DNA from: an uncultured Collinsella sp.
GTDB taxonomy: Bacteria > Actinomycetota > Coriobacteriia > Coriobacteriales > Coriobacteriaceae
Assembly: GCA_902470345.1 (NCBI GenBank)
Contig: CABRGB010000010.1
Coordinates: 1 to 43,298 of the forward strand
Length of the DNA stretch: 43,298 nt
Direction: 5' to 3'
The notes under the pieces were generated by a model that was given only the letters and a program-made list of their open reading frames with translations, did not search any database and had not been told where the DNA came from. Shown one piece after another: positions 7,570-16,785 of the stretch. The stretch's first letter is position 1. Each line of letters starts with the position of its first letter. The translations under genes and the position numbers were made by a program.

Positions 7570-9366
7570 TTAAAGCCGCTGGCACACTACGGACACGTGC
7601 TGCCCGTCAAAGCCAAAGCCCCAGCGCATGCGACCCACGCCGGGTCGCGGCACGCGAATCTCGTCGATACCGTCGCGTTCGATGTCGAGCAGCGCCTGAA
7701 CCGCCAACAGCTCCAGACCCAGGGCATCCACGTCGGGGTCATACATCATGTTCATAGTGACAAGCGGACGTTCGTCGAGCATGCCGAGGGTATCGGCCAC
7801 ATCGAGCATCCTTCCCGTAGGGAACACCTGGATATCCCAGCGATCCGCCCCGTGCTTTCGATTGGATGACGGATTGGCATACCCCGGCATACCAAAGCAG
7901 AGTCCTTGCAACAGCAGGTGGCATGGCAACGGCGAATCCATCTCGACCGCGCCGACTCCCGCGTCACTTAGAATTCGACGCAGCGCCTGCCTCACCGTGT
8001 CTTCGTTACCGCGACATAGCCCGTCACGAAACGCATCGACGTCCCGCACATCCTCGGCGGCGCACTCAAACCATTCAATAATCACGAGACGCACCGCCTG
8101 ACGAAGCTCGCCATTGGGCAGTCGCAGAGCACGGGAGCGAGCGCCGTTTCCCGGTTCCTCAACCATATCCGTCGTTAGGAAGCCGGACAGGCATAACGCG
8201 GTCCAAACATCATCGACGCAAGCGTCATTCGACACGACGGCGCCCAGACAAAGCGGGGTTTCAACGCATCCATGCGGTTCAAGTAAATCGAACAGAGTCG
8301 AAAGCCTCTCGAGATTCCAGTCTCCAGCCACCCTACTCAGGCAGTCGGCAAACCCATACAAATCGGCCCGCACCGGCGGCGTGCAACCGCGGTTCAAGAA
8401 ATCGATCACGCGCGCCGGACTCGAGCAATAAAACCTGCCAAATCGGTATCCCTCGAACCATTCACGCGCGTCATCCAGGAATTCCGCGCGTCCAGCACGA
8501 TTCAACAGAGCGTGAACCTCGTCATCCGAAAAGCCAAACCACCGGTCGCACCAGCCCAAAAGCGAAGTCGACATGCAGTACGAACACCCGCGCGAAGAAA
8601 GTGCCAACTCGGCAGGACCGGGACGCTCCCCCATCAGACAAGCCAAGCGTAGCGATTTGCCCGCAGCGGCAATGGCGTCAAACAGCACGTGGTCGAGCAG
8701 CTCCGCCGGATCGGCTCCGGAAGAGCTCCTCGCGTTCGAACGGTCCAACCACGCCGCGTCGTATCCATCAACGAGCAATACAACCTGCTCATCGCAGGCC
8801 ATCTCCAGCAGCTCGATGAGAATGCCGAGCACCGAGTTGAACTCATCTGCACTTGCCACACCACGCGCAACGCGTTCGATGTGACGCACCTTATCTCGAG
8901 CTAAATCCGGAGCTTCCAAGAGTGGCAACAAGCGAGCGCATTCGCCCGAAAGAGCATCATGCACGACGCCGACGACGTTGGTACCGCACCTCGCAGCGAC
9001 AGAAAAGTCCAGCGATATCACAGGGTAGCAGGCAAACTCATCTCGATATCGCCCGCCGCCCGCGTCCCAAATCTGGGAACCTGCAAACAGGCCCCGATCG
9101 ACCTGCCCGACCGTGGGTCGCTCCAGAAAAGCCTTGAGCATCGACAGGTTCATGCTCTTGCCAAAGCCTTCGGGCCGGCAACACGCCACAACGGAAGCAT
9201 CAGCATCCAAGACATCGGCAATAAACATCGTCTTGTCGACTAACACGCATCGATCCATGGCCTCGGCAAAGTCATGTTCGCCGACCGGCAGTGCCCCGTT
9301 ACCCGAGCGGTTGATCAACTCTACGCCATAGCAGGCAGCATCACCATAAATCGCCTGTTCAGACAC
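7570..9366 (-). CDS. AAA-ATPase-like / PD-(D/E)XK-like protein, degenerate
   Basis: 598 residues from GTG 9366, with a GGGAGAAG site upstream. The N-terminal region follows the AAA-ATPase-like family of PF09820 type: LVDKTMFIADVL, then RPEGFGKSMNLSML (P-loop; the family usually has RPRRFGK[ST]). The Walker B segment reads VVLLVDGYDAAW where the family has an acidic residue (DEYDA), so the catalytic Glu is Gly here. The C-terminal region keeps the nuclease-like WDIQVFP strand but has no E-x-K; the expected strand reads LVTMNMMYD. The ORF is long and undamaged despite these losses, so it is probably expressed but catalytically altered. Such genes are common and multicopy in gut anaerobes. The cellular role is unknown. 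Confidence 0.65.
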   Translation of the reverse strand: MSEQAIYGDAACYGVELINRSGNGALPVGEHDFAEAMDRCVLVDKTMFIADVLDADASVVACCRPEGFGKSMNLSMLKAFLERPTVGQVDRGLFAGSQIWDAGGGRYRDEFACYPVISLDFSVAARCGTNVVGVVHDALSGECARLLPLLEAPDLARDKVRHIERVARGVASADEFNSVLGILIELLEMACDEQVVLLVDGYDAAWLDRSNARSSSGADPAELLDHVLFDAIAAAGKSLRLACLMGERPGPAELALSSRGCSYCMSTSLLGWCDRWFGFSDDEVHALLNRAGRAEFLDDAREWFEGYRFGRFYCSSPARVIDFLNRGCTPPVRADLYGFADCLSRVAGDWNLERLSTLFDLLEPHGCVETPLCLGAVVSNDACVDDVWTALCLSGFLTTDMVEEPGNGARSRALRLPNGELRQAVRLVIIEWFECAAEDVRDVDAFRDGLCRGNEDTVRQALRRILSDAGVGAVEMDSPLPCHLLLQGLCFGMPGYANPSSNRKHGADRWDIQVFPTGRMLDVADTLGMLDERPLVTMNMMYDPDVDALGLELLAVQALLDIERDGIDEIRVPRPGVGRMRWGFGFDGQHVSVVCQRL

Positions 9367-9497
9367 CGTAACTTCTCCCTAAAACGCAGCACGATGCCCA
9401 TTGTATCGAGCAACTCAACCGCAACGATGCCGTCATGCAGACGTTTCGGGCAACGGTAGCAACATAAGGTGTGAGGGGTCATAACTAATCTTTGTAC

Positions 9498-9534
9498 AAC
9501 AAAACGGGGCCCGATGCAGTTGCACCGGACCCCG
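9498..9534 (-). terminator. Rho-independent terminator of the surface protein gene
   Basis: Read on the minus strand, a 14-bp GC-rich stem (arms 9521-9534 and 9505-9518, one mismatch) is followed by TTTTGTTGT. It lies 34 bases after the stop at 9568. Confidence 0.8.
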
Positions 9535-9567
9535 CCCTAGTTCTTAGATTATCGGGCGACCAGGATC

Positions 9568-11217
9568 TTACTCCTCGGATCCGTCCTGGCCAGCAGCCTT
9601 CTTCTGCTGATCAAGCTTGTGCTTACCACTCACAATGGACGTGGCACCAAGTGTCGCCAAGCTCGCACTGGCAAGGCTCGCCATCACGATAAGGTCACCC
9701 GTCTTGGGCATGTTGCCGCCCGAGGACTTGGTCGTGGTAGTGGTCGTAATCGTCGTGGTGGTCGCAGTACCACCCTTGCCACCGGCCTTCTGAGCATCGG
9801 CGTCGGACTGTTTTGCACCCGTACCGGCGGAAGCATCTGCGGCGCCGTCGACATTGGAGCCGGAGCCCTGCTCAGACGCTCCCTCATCAGAAGAAGAGCT
9901 GCCGTTAATGCCCGCCATTAAAGACGACCCCAGCATGGAGCCAAGCTGCTCTCCGGCAGAAGGCTTATCTTCCATCGAGGAATCGCCGGTGTCGGAGCCC
10001 TCGCTCGAATCGCCCTCGGATGCATCGGAGCCAGAACCGTTAGAAGAGCCAGCACCGGTAGAGGAATCGCCGGCACCGTTAGAAGTGTCCGCATCAGTAG
10101 AGCCAGATGTCGTGCCATCCGTAGCGCCGGCGGGAGAAGAAGTCGACGAATCGCCAGAAGCGCCACCGGCCGCAGTGCCACCAGACGTAGCTCCACCGTT
10201 ACCGGTATCATCACTGCCCGTATCAGTCGAGGGCGCATCGTTATCGCCACTATCGCCCGCATCGCCATCGGTACCAGGTGTCGGTGCGGCGGGAGCAGCG
10301 GGCGCCATGCTCGGACCAGGCGCGGGCGCGGGCTCCGGCTCCACAGGCGTTGCAGCAGCGGCCTCGTCCTCGGCGATATAGACCAGGCAGTCCTTGAGCT
10401 CGTTCTTATAGCGATTCTTCCAACCCTCATGGTACTGAGGCTGACTCGAATACTTGCGCGCCACGTTATCAACCACGCTGTTCGAAAGCGCGGTCACAAA
10501 CTCGCGGTCCGTCATGCTGTTAGAAAGGTTTGCCCAACGGAAAAAATCTTGGCAGCCACCCGTGCCGCACATATTGGTGATACTCCACACCATGCCCTTG
10601 ACGCAATCGGCGCGACCGGAAATATCAATGCCCAGAGCGTTCTTAAGCCACGACTCGGTCACCGCATAGTAGGAGTTATACGCATAGGCATCCTGCAGCG
10701 CCGAGAACTCAGCCGGATCGGTGTTGTAAGCACCCAGGAAGGCATCCTGCGCGACGCGGCCCAGCTCGGTGAGCTGGCCGTTCGCGTACATGGGGTTGCT
10801 TCCGTTGGAAATCTCGCTGCCGCGATCGATCGCGGCCTTAAGCATGCCGTACTTGGCAGAATCGTAGTTGTAGACCTGCTTCATAAACGGAATGAGCGAC
10901 CAACGGCGGTCGAACTGGTAATAGCCCAGCGCGTTGTAGCCGTCACCATACGAAAAGCCCTGGTTATAGTTGCCATGGCTCTCATATTTGGTGAAGTACT
11001 TCATCTCGGGAGTCACGTTGACAAACGAAACGCCCTGGACCGACCTCAGCACGCCCGAGAAGGACTGTTGGGTGTAAAGGCCCTTATCGATATCGGTGGC
11101 ATCCGAGGCAACGCCCGGCGTGGGCTCCTCAGCTATAGCGGTTGCGGGTGCGGCAACGGCGCCAAACGAAAGCGCCAGCGTCAGGCCCGCAACAATCGCG
11201 GAATGCTTGGGTTGCAT
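9568..11217 (-). CDS. Sortase-anchored surface protein with lysozyme-like domain
   Basis: 549 residues from ATG 11217, chosen over an upstream in-frame start because AGGGAGGA lies just before it. Residues 1-30 are a signal peptide ending ATAIAEE. Residues ~50-290 form a globular domain with YESHGNYNQGF and GYNALGYYQFDRRWS, a pattern like lytic transglycosylase/lysozyme folds (catalytic Glu followed by a G-Y-Q-F strand). Residues ~300-510 are a Ser/Thr/Gly/Asp/Pro-rich spacer. The C-terminus has the sorting signal MPKTG, a hydrophobic helix and a basic tail. It is probably covalently attached to peptidoglycan by a class A/E-like sortase, and may remodel cell wall. Muramidase activity is inferred from pattern only. 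No sortase gene is visible here. Confidence 0.7.
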   Translation of the reverse strand: MQPKHSAIVAGLTLALSFGAVAAPATAIAEEPTPGVASDATDIDKGLYTQQSFSGVLRSVQGVSFVNVTPEMKYFTKYESHGNYNQGFSYGDGYNALGYYQFDRRWSLIPFMKQVYNYDSAKYGMLKAAIDRGSEISNGSNPMYANGQLTELGRVAQDAFLGAYNTDPAEFSALQDAYAYNSYYAVTESWLKNALGIDISGRADCVKGMVWSITNMCGTGGCQDFFRWANLSNSMTDREFVTALSNSVVDNVARKYSSQPQYHEGWKNRYKNELKDCLVYIAEDEAAAATPVEPEPAPAPGPSMAPAAPAAPTPGTDGDAGDSGDNDAPSTDTGSDDTGNGGATSGGTAAGGASGDSSTSSPAGATDGTTSGSTDADTSNGAGDSSTGAGSSNGSGSDASEGDSSEGSDTGDSSMEDKPSAGEQLGSMLGSSLMAGINGSSSSDEGASEQGSGSNVDGAADASAGTGAKQSDADAQKAGGKGGTATTTTITTTTTTKSSGGNMPKTGDLIVMASLASASLATLGATSIVSGKHKLDQQKKAAGQDGSEE

Positions 11218-11354
11218 ACATCCTCCCTGCATTGGTGTGGTTAAAGTGCAGTTTGCAAAGATGGTTTCAGTATTACAGCTCCCCGTTTGTTGCACAACAA
11301 CCCATCGGTAAACGGCAACAACACTCCGCGAAATCTTAAGGAATTGCGCTCGAG

Positions 11355-11786
11355 CTACAGTTTGATATCAAAGTTAATCTCGGGGACGGTGGCCAGGTCG
11401 GCCAACGTCACACCGTCGACGTACTTTTCGATGACCTCGTCCAGACCGCGCCAGAACTTGACCGTTGAGCACAGATCGCTACGGGTGCAGCTGTTGTCAA
11501 TGCCGTCGCACGCCACCGGGGCCGTGCTGCCCTCGACGGCGCGCAGGATGTCGCCGGCACGCACTTCGGCCGGGTCCTTGGCCATCATGTAGCCGCCGCC
11601 CTTACCGCGCACGCTCCTAAGCAGGCCCGCCTTCATAAGCGGACGAACCAACTGCTCCAAATACTTTTGTGAAATATGCTCGCGGTCGGCGACCTCGCGA
11701 AGGGCAATCTTACCCTCGGCGTCACCAAGCGCTGCGATATAAATCATCAGTCGGAGGGCATAGCGGCCCTTAGATGAAATGAGCAT
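11355..11786 (-). CDS. Rrf2-family Fe-S-responsive regulator
   Basis: 143 residues from MLISSKGRYALRLM (ATG 11786), the typical start of Rrf2/IscR proteins. An N-terminal winged helix-turn-helix includes REHISQKYLEQLVRPL and the GKGGGYMMAK wing. Three cysteines follow in CDGIDNSCTRSDLC (spacing 7 and 6), in place of IscR's cluster ligands. The gene is divergent from sufC with 180 bases between them, so it most likely represses or tunes the suf operon, and perhaps itself, in response to cluster supply. The longer frame upstream (to 11840) has no homology. SufR- or IscR-like naming is not settled by sequence alone. Confidence 0.85.
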   Translation of the reverse strand: MLISSKGRYALRLMIYIAALGDAEGKIALREVADREHISQKYLEQLVRPLMKAGLLRSVRGKGGGYMMAKDPAEVRAGDILRAVEGSTAPVACDGIDNSCTRSDLCSTVKFWRGLDEVIEKYVDGVTLADLATVPEINFDIKL

Positions 11787-11807
11787 ACCTAGCCTTCCAT
11801 AGCGCTG

Positions 11808-11836
11808 GGGACAAGCACTTCCTATGAATTTGTCCC
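11808..11836. promoter_or_regulatory. Inverted repeat in the rrf2/suf intergenic region
   Basis: GGGACAA (11808-11814) and TTGTCCC (11830-11836) form an inverted repeat upstream of rrf2. It is a possible Rrf2 site, or a member of the GGGAC-type repeats seen elsewhere in the window. Confidence 0.3.
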
Positions 11837-11858
11837 ACAATCTGAAAAGTCGAGTGGA

Positions 11859-11902
11859 TTAGTCGGGTTTTCCCTTGACTAACGCCGAACCCATAGTAAC
11901 TT
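11859..11902 (+). promoter_or_regulatory. suf promoter with overlapping palindromic operator candidate
   Basis: TTGACT (11875-11880) is a good -35 element, and TAACTT (11897-11902) follows after 16 bases. TTAGTC (11859-11864) and GACTAA (11877-11882) form an inverted repeat overlapping the -35, so a dimer bound there would block polymerase. The match to an Rrf2 operator is inferred from position. Confidence 0.4.
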
Positions 11903-11966
11903 TATTCCGAGAAGATTCCTAGGGTTTCGTACACCCGTGAGTACACCATATACAGAGAGGAAGAGC

Positions 11967-12767
11967 ATGAGCGCAAATCCGCTGCTTTCCATCGAAGGTC
12001 TGACCGCCTCCGTGGACGAGAAGACCATCCTCCACAACGTCAACCTCAGCGTCGCCGCCGGCGAGACCCACGTGCTGATGGGACCCAACGGCGCCGGCAA
12101 GTCCACCCTCGGCCACCTGGTCATGGGCGACCCCGTCTATACCGTGCAGAACGGCCGCATCGTCTTTGACGGCCAGGACATCACCGAGCTCACCACCGAC
12201 AAGCGTTCGCGCGCCGGCCTGTTCCTGAGCTTCCAGGCACCGGTCGAGATCCCCGGCGTGCCGCTGTCAAGCTTTTTGCGCGCCAGCATCGCCGGCCGCC
12301 CCGGCCTGGAGATGAAGGGCAAGGAGTTCCGCCGCCGCGTCAAGGAGCTCGCAGCCGAGCTCAACATGGATACCGCCTACCTCAACCGCGAGCTGGGCGT
12401 GGGCTTCTCGGGCGGCGAGAAGAAGAAGGTCGAGATGCTCCAGCTTCTGCTGCTGCAGCCCAAGCTCGCCATCCTGGACGAGACTGACTCCGGCCTGGAC
12501 GTCGACGCCCTGTCCACCGTTAGCCACGGCATGGACGCCTACCGCAAGAGCTGTGACGGCTCCATGCTCATCATCACGCACAACACGCGCATCCTGGAGC
12601 ACCTGGATGTCGACCGCGTCCACGTTATGGTCAAGGGCCATATCGTGCGCGAGGACGATGCCTCGCTCATCCCCTGGATCGACAAGAACGGCTTTGAGAC
12701 CTTCGAGCGCGAGGCCGCCGAGCAGCGCGCCCAGGCCGAGGCCGCCACTGCCGAGCAGCAGGCGTAA
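11967..12767 (+). CDS. sufC: SufC, Fe-S assembly ATPase
   Basis: 266 residues from ATG 11967 (GAGAGG six bases upstream). It is the cytoplasmic ABC-type ATPase of the SufBCD scaffold complex and powers cluster building on SufB/D. Visible motifs are Walker A GPNGAGKST, the signature FSGGEKKKVEM (LSGGE variant) and Walker B LAILDETDSGLD, including the SufC-typical ETDSGLD. The C-terminus has an extra Ala/Glu/Gln-rich tail. It is the first gene of the suf operon, 12 bases before sufB. Family and role are well established; I see no defect. Confidence 0.95.
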   Translation: MSANPLLSIEGLTASVDEKTILHNVNLSVAAGETHVLMGPNGAGKSTLGHLVMGDPVYTVQNGRIVFDGQDITELTTDKRSRAGLFLSFQAPVEIPGVPLSSFLRASIAGRPGLEMKGKEFRRRVKELAAELNMDTAYLNRELGVGFSGGEKKKVEMLQLLLLQPKLAILDETDSGLDVDALSTVSHGMDAYRKSCDGSMLIITHNTRILEHLDVDRVHVMVKGHIVREDDASLIPWIDKNGFETFEREAAEQRAQAEAATAEQQA

Positions 12768-12779
12768 AGGGGCGACGCA

Positions 12780-14192
12780 ATGACCAAGAACCGCACCGAG
12801 GTCGCGGACATCGACCGCAGCCTCTACGACTTCACCTATGGCGAGGAGGGATTCGAGCGCCTCGACGCCGGTATCACGCCCGACATCGTACGCGAAATCA
12901 GCGCCAAGAAGGACGAGCCGCAGTGGATGCTCGACCTGCGCCTCAAGTCCCTCGAGATCTTTAACCGCTTCCCGGATCCGACGTGGGGTCCCTCCATCGA
13001 GGGTCTGGACATGGACAACATCGTCACCTACGTCAAGCCCAACACCGACCAAAAGCACGACTGGGAGTCGGTACCCGACGACATCAAGAACACCTTTGAG
13101 CGCCTGGGCATCCCCGAGGCCGAGCGCAGCTATCTGGCGGGCGTCGGCGCGCAGTACGACTCCGAGCTCGTCTACCACAACATGCAGGACACCGCGTCCA
13201 AGATGGGCATCGTCTACTCCGGCATCGAGGAGGCCCTGCACGACCCGCAGTGGGAGCCGCTCATCCACGAGAAGTTTATGACGCTCATCCCGCCCACCGA
13301 TCACAAGTTTGCGGCCCTGCACGGCGCCGTGTGGTCGGGCGGCTCGTTTGTCTACGTGCCCAAGGGCACTAAGCTCGACTTCCCGCTGCAGAGCTACTTC
13401 CGCCTCAATGCCAAGGGCGCCGGCCAGTTTGAGCACACGCTCATCATCGTCGAGGACGACGCCGACCTGCACTTTATCGAGGGCTGCTCCGCACCCAAGT
13501 ACAACGTGGCCAACCTCCACGCCGGCGCTGTGGAGCTCTTTGTGGGCAAGCGCGCGCACCTGCGCTACTCGACCATCGAAAACTGGTCCAAGAACATGTA
13601 CAACCTCAACACCAAGCGTGCGCGCGTGGACGAGGACGGCGACATCGAGTGGATCAGCGGCTCCTTCGGCAGCCACGTGGGCTACCTCTACCCCATGAGC
13701 GTGCTCAACGGCCGCCGCGCCCGCTCGAGCTTTACCGGCATTACCTTTGCCGGCGCCGGTCAGAACCTCGATACCGGCTGCAAGGTCGTGCTCAACGCGC
13801 CCGAGACCTCGGCAACCGTCGAGACCAAGGGCATCTCCAAGAGCGGCGGCATCCAGACCTTCCGCAGCTCCATCGTGGCCACGCCTAAGGCCGAGGGCTC
13901 CAAGGCAACCGTGAGCTGCCAGTCGCTGATGCTCGACGACCAGAGCCGCTCCGACACCATCCCCGCCATGGACATCCGCGCCAAGAACGTCGACATCGGC
14001 CACGAGGCCACCATCGGCCGCATCGGCGACGACAAGGTGTTCTACCTGATGAGCCGCGGTATCTCGGAGGAAGAGGCCCGCACCATGATCGTCAACGGCT
14101 TTGCCAACCCGGTCTCCAAGGAGCTGCCGCTGGAGTACGCCGTCGAGATGAACAACCTGATCAAGCTCGAGATGGAAGGAGCGATCGGATAA
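12780..14192 (+). CDS. sufB: SufB, Fe-S scaffold subunit
   Basis: 470 residues, a typical SufB length. SufB forms the SufBC2D complex with the neighbouring products and carries the nascent cluster. The protein has the expected N-terminal helices, then the beta-helix core (SGGSFVYVPKGTKLDFPLQS) and the C-terminal block NVDIGHEATIGRIGDDKVFY-LMSRG. A Cys in the SCQSLM segment and the cluster-proximal residues near the C-terminus match the family. GGGGCGACGCA precedes the ATG. The stop overlaps the sufD start (TAATG), which implies coupled translation. Confidence 0.95.
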   Translation: MTKNRTEVADIDRSLYDFTYGEEGFERLDAGITPDIVREISAKKDEPQWMLDLRLKSLEIFNRFPDPTWGPSIEGLDMDNIVTYVKPNTDQKHDWESVPDDIKNTFERLGIPEAERSYLAGVGAQYDSELVYHNMQDTASKMGIVYSGIEEALHDPQWEPLIHEKFMTLIPPTDHKFAALHGAVWSGGSFVYVPKGTKLDFPLQSYFRLNAKGAGQFEHTLIIVEDDADLHFIEGCSAPKYNVANLHAGAVELFVGKRAHLRYSTIENWSKNMYNLNTKRARVDEDGDIEWISGSFGSHVGYLYPMSVLNGRRARSSFTGITFAGAGQNLDTGCKVVLNAPETSATVETKGISKSGGIQTFRSSIVATPKAEGSKATVSCQSLMLDDQSRSDTIPAMDIRAKNVDIGHEATIGRIGDDKVFYLMSRGISEEEARTMIVNGFANPVSKELPLEYAVEMNNLIKLEMEGAIG

Positions 14193-15463
14193 TGAAACAG
14201 GAAACCAACACCGCTGCCACCACGCTCGAGCAGGTCAATGCGATGCCGGCTGCAACTTGGGGCTGGCTGAAGATGAATCAGACCAAGCTCGAGCTCTCTG
14301 ACGAGCTTGCCGCCGCTCCCGCCGAGACCTTTGAGGTTGAGGGCTTGGACGAGCAGTTTACTGGCATGGCAGACGCCTTCGACACCGCCATGGACGCCAT
14401 GGCCGAACGCTTCCCCGAGCGCCGCGCCTCCGCGCCCGGCGATGCCGCCGACCGCGCCCGCATCACGCCCGAGACCGAGCTCGACGTGCCCGCCACCTCC
14501 GTCTACCAGGCCGGCGCCATCAAGCTCGAGGAGGAGCTCTCCCCTGCTGAGGCCTTCGAGACCGGCATGGGTGAGGCTGCCTACGCCTACCTGGCCGACC
14601 ACGCCACCAAGCGCATCGTCATCGATGTGCCTGCCTATCAGCACGCCACGGTTACCGTGCACGTGAGTGGCGTCGACGCAGCGGCTGCGATTGCCGCCAT
14701 CGACGTCGTCGCCCGCCCGCAGGCAACGCTCGACCTGCAGATCGCTCTGGACTCCCCCGTTGCCGGAGAGGGCGTCGTGGGTTCCGTGCTGCGCGTGTGC
14801 GCCCACGAGTACGCCACCGTCAACGTGACCTGCACGCAGACGCTCGACGACAGCTGGATCGCGCTCGACGACACCGGCCTGTTCCTGGACGAGGGCGCGC
14901 GCGTCAACGTGCAGCACACCGTCCTGGGTGCCGGCGCCAGCGCCACCGGCCTTGCCGGCGACCTGCTGGGCGACACCGCCAAGGTGACCATCGATACCGA
15001 TTACCTGGGCGCCCGCGAGCAGGTGCGCGACTTTAACTACGAGTTGCGCCACCGCGGCCGCAAGACCGAGTGCGAGATCGACGCCAACGGCGTGCTGACC
15101 GGCACGTCCAAGAAGGTCTACCGCGGCACCATAGACCTCGTGCACGGCTGCAAGGGCGCCGTCGGCACCGAGCGCGAGACCGTGCTGCTCGCCAACAAGG
15201 GCGTCGACAACAAGACCGTCCCCGTCATCCTATGCGACGAGGACGACGTCGCCGGCAACCACGGCGCCACCATCGGCCACGTCCGCGACGAGCAGCTGTT
15301 CTACCTCGCCTGTCGCGGCCTTGACCAAAATGCCGCCGAGGACCTGTTCGTCCGCGCCAAGCTGGAGGACGCCGCGCTTTCCGCCACCGATGAGCGCACC
15401 CGCGCCGCCGTCGTCCGTCTGGGCAACAACCTGATCGATAACTTTGAAGAGGAGCTCGCATGA
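14192..15463 (+). CDS. sufD: SufD, Fe-S scaffold subunit
   Basis: 423 residues, paralogous to SufB and its partner in SufBC2D. The N-terminal ~110 residues are poorly conserved, while the C-terminal beta-helix is clear (NHGATIGHVRDEQLFYLACR). The start overlaps sufB by one base, and its TGA overlaps the ATG of sufS (ATGA). SufD stabilises the complex and contributes to the cluster interface, with iron entry as a proposed role. Confidence 0.92.
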   Translation: MKQETNTAATTLEQVNAMPAATWGWLKMNQTKLELSDELAAAPAETFEVEGLDEQFTGMADAFDTAMDAMAERFPERRASAPGDAADRARITPETELDVPATSVYQAGAIKLEEELSPAEAFETGMGEAAYAYLADHATKRIVIDVPAYQHATVTVHVSGVDAAAAIAAIDVVARPQATLDLQIALDSPVAGEGVVGSVLRVCAHEYATVNVTCTQTLDDSWIALDDTGLFLDEGARVNVQHTVLGAGASATGLAGDLLGDTAKVTIDTDYLGAREQVRDFNYELRHRGRKTECEIDANGVLTGTSKKVYRGTIDLVHGCKGAVGTERETVLLANKGVDNKTVPVILCDEDDVAGNHGATIGHVRDEQLFYLACRGLDQNAAEDLFVRAKLEDAALSATDERTRAAVVRLGNNLIDNFEEELA

Positions 15464-16785
15464 TCGATACCGAGCACGTTAAATGCGATACCTGTACCGC
15501 ACCGGAGCCTATGGAGCTCGACGCCAGCGACGAGGCCTCGCGCGGCTGGCCTACCGTCGACATCGAGACCAACCCCTACAAGGCGCAGTTCCCGCTGTTC
15601 CAGCAGCATCCCGAGATCGCCTTCCTCGATAGCGCCGCCACCGCGCAGCGCCCCGCCTGCGTGCTCGACGCCGAGCGCGACTTCTACCAGCGCATGAACG
15701 CCAACCCCCTGCGCGGTCTGTATTCGCTGTCCGTCGAGGCCACTGATGCCATCGCCAAGGTCCGCCAGCAGATTGCCGACCTCATCGGCGCCTCCAGGGC
15801 CAACGAAGTCGTCTTCACCCGCAACACGAGTGAGTCGCTCAACCTGGTCGCCAAGAGCTTTGCGCCCACGGTGCTGGAGCCCGGCGACGAGGTCGTCATC
15901 ACCATCATGGAGCACCACTCCAACCTGATTCCGTGGCAGCAGGTCTGCCGCGAGACCGGTGCCAAGCTCGTCTACCTCTATCCCACCAAGACCGGCCAGC
16001 TCACCACCGAGGAGGTTCTGGCCAAGGTGGGTCCCAAGACCAAGATTCTGGCCGTGGGTCAGGTCTCCAACGTGTTGGGCGTCGAGAACCCAGTCAAGAA
16101 CCTCGGCAAGCTCGTGCACAAGTACGGCGGCTATCTGGTTGTCGACGGCGCGCAGTCGCTGCCGCACATGCCGGTCAACGTGGCCGATCTGGGCGCCGAC
16201 TTCTTTGCCTTTAGCGCACACAAGGCCATGGGCCCCATGGGCATCGGCGTGCTGTGGGGCAAGATGGACCTGCTCAACGCCATGCCGCCCATGCTCACCG
16301 GCGGCGAGATGATCGATTCGGTCACCGAGCAAGACGCCGTCTGGGCGCCCGTACCCGAGAAGTTCGAGGCCGGCACGCAGGACGCCGCCGGCATCTTCGC
16401 CACGGGCGCGGCTCTTGATTACCTCGTCAACACCGTTGGCTACGAAAACATCCAGGCCCGCGAGCAGGCACTCGTCCACTACCTGATGGGCGAGCTCATG
16501 CAGCTCGACTTTGTCCAGATCATCGGCTCCATCTATTGGGACAACCATCACGGCGTCGTCAGCTTTAACGTCAAGGGCATCCACCCGCACGATGTCGCGA
16601 GCATCATGGACATGGCCGGCGTGTGCATCCGCGCCGGCCACCACTGCGCACAGCCGCTGCTTACCTGGCTGGGCGTCGAGAACCTCGCCTGCTGCCGTGC
16701 CAGCGTGGCTTTCTACAATGACAAGGCCGACATCGATAAGTTCATCGCCGGCCTGCATCACGTTTGGAGCACGTTCAATGGGTAA
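15460..16785 (+). CDS. sufS: SufS cysteine desulfurase
   Basis: 441 residues. A PLP enzyme that takes sulfur from cysteine, forms a persulfide and hands it to SufU. The PLP lysine lies in FAFSAHKAMGPMG (K255) and the persulfide cysteine in RAGHHCAQPL (C396). VVDGAQSLPHMPV is the cofactor-contacting strand. It has an N-terminal extension of about 40 residues relative to short homologues, with CDTCTA near the start, possibly a small metal-binding appendage. It overlaps both neighbours (4 and 8 bases). Confidence 0.93.
   Translation: MIDTEHVKCDTCTAPEPMELDASDEASRGWPTVDIETNPYKAQFPLFQQHPEIAFLDSAATAQRPACVLDAERDFYQRMNANPLRGLYSLSVEATDAIAKVRQQIADLIGASRANEVVFTRNTSESLNLVAKSFAPTVLEPGDEVVITIMEHHSNLIPWQQVCRETGAKLVYLYPTKTGQLTTEEVLAKVGPKTKILAVGQVSNVLGVENPVKNLGKLVHKYGGYLVVDGAQSLPHMPVNVADLGADFFAFSAHKAMGPMGIGVLWGKMDLLNAMPPMLTGGEMIDSVTEQDAVWAPVPEKFEAGTQDAAGIFATGAALDYLVNTVGYENIQAREQALVHYLMGELMQLDFVQIIGSIYWDNHHGVVSFNVKGIHPHDVASIMDMAGVCIRAGHHCAQPLLTWLGVENLACCRASVAFYNDKADIDKFIAGLHHVWSTFNG

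Noticed and set aside
12267..14003. 578-codon minus-strand frame opposite sufC/sufB
   Set aside because: A shadow of the suf genes with His/Val/Leu-rich composition typical of antisense frames.
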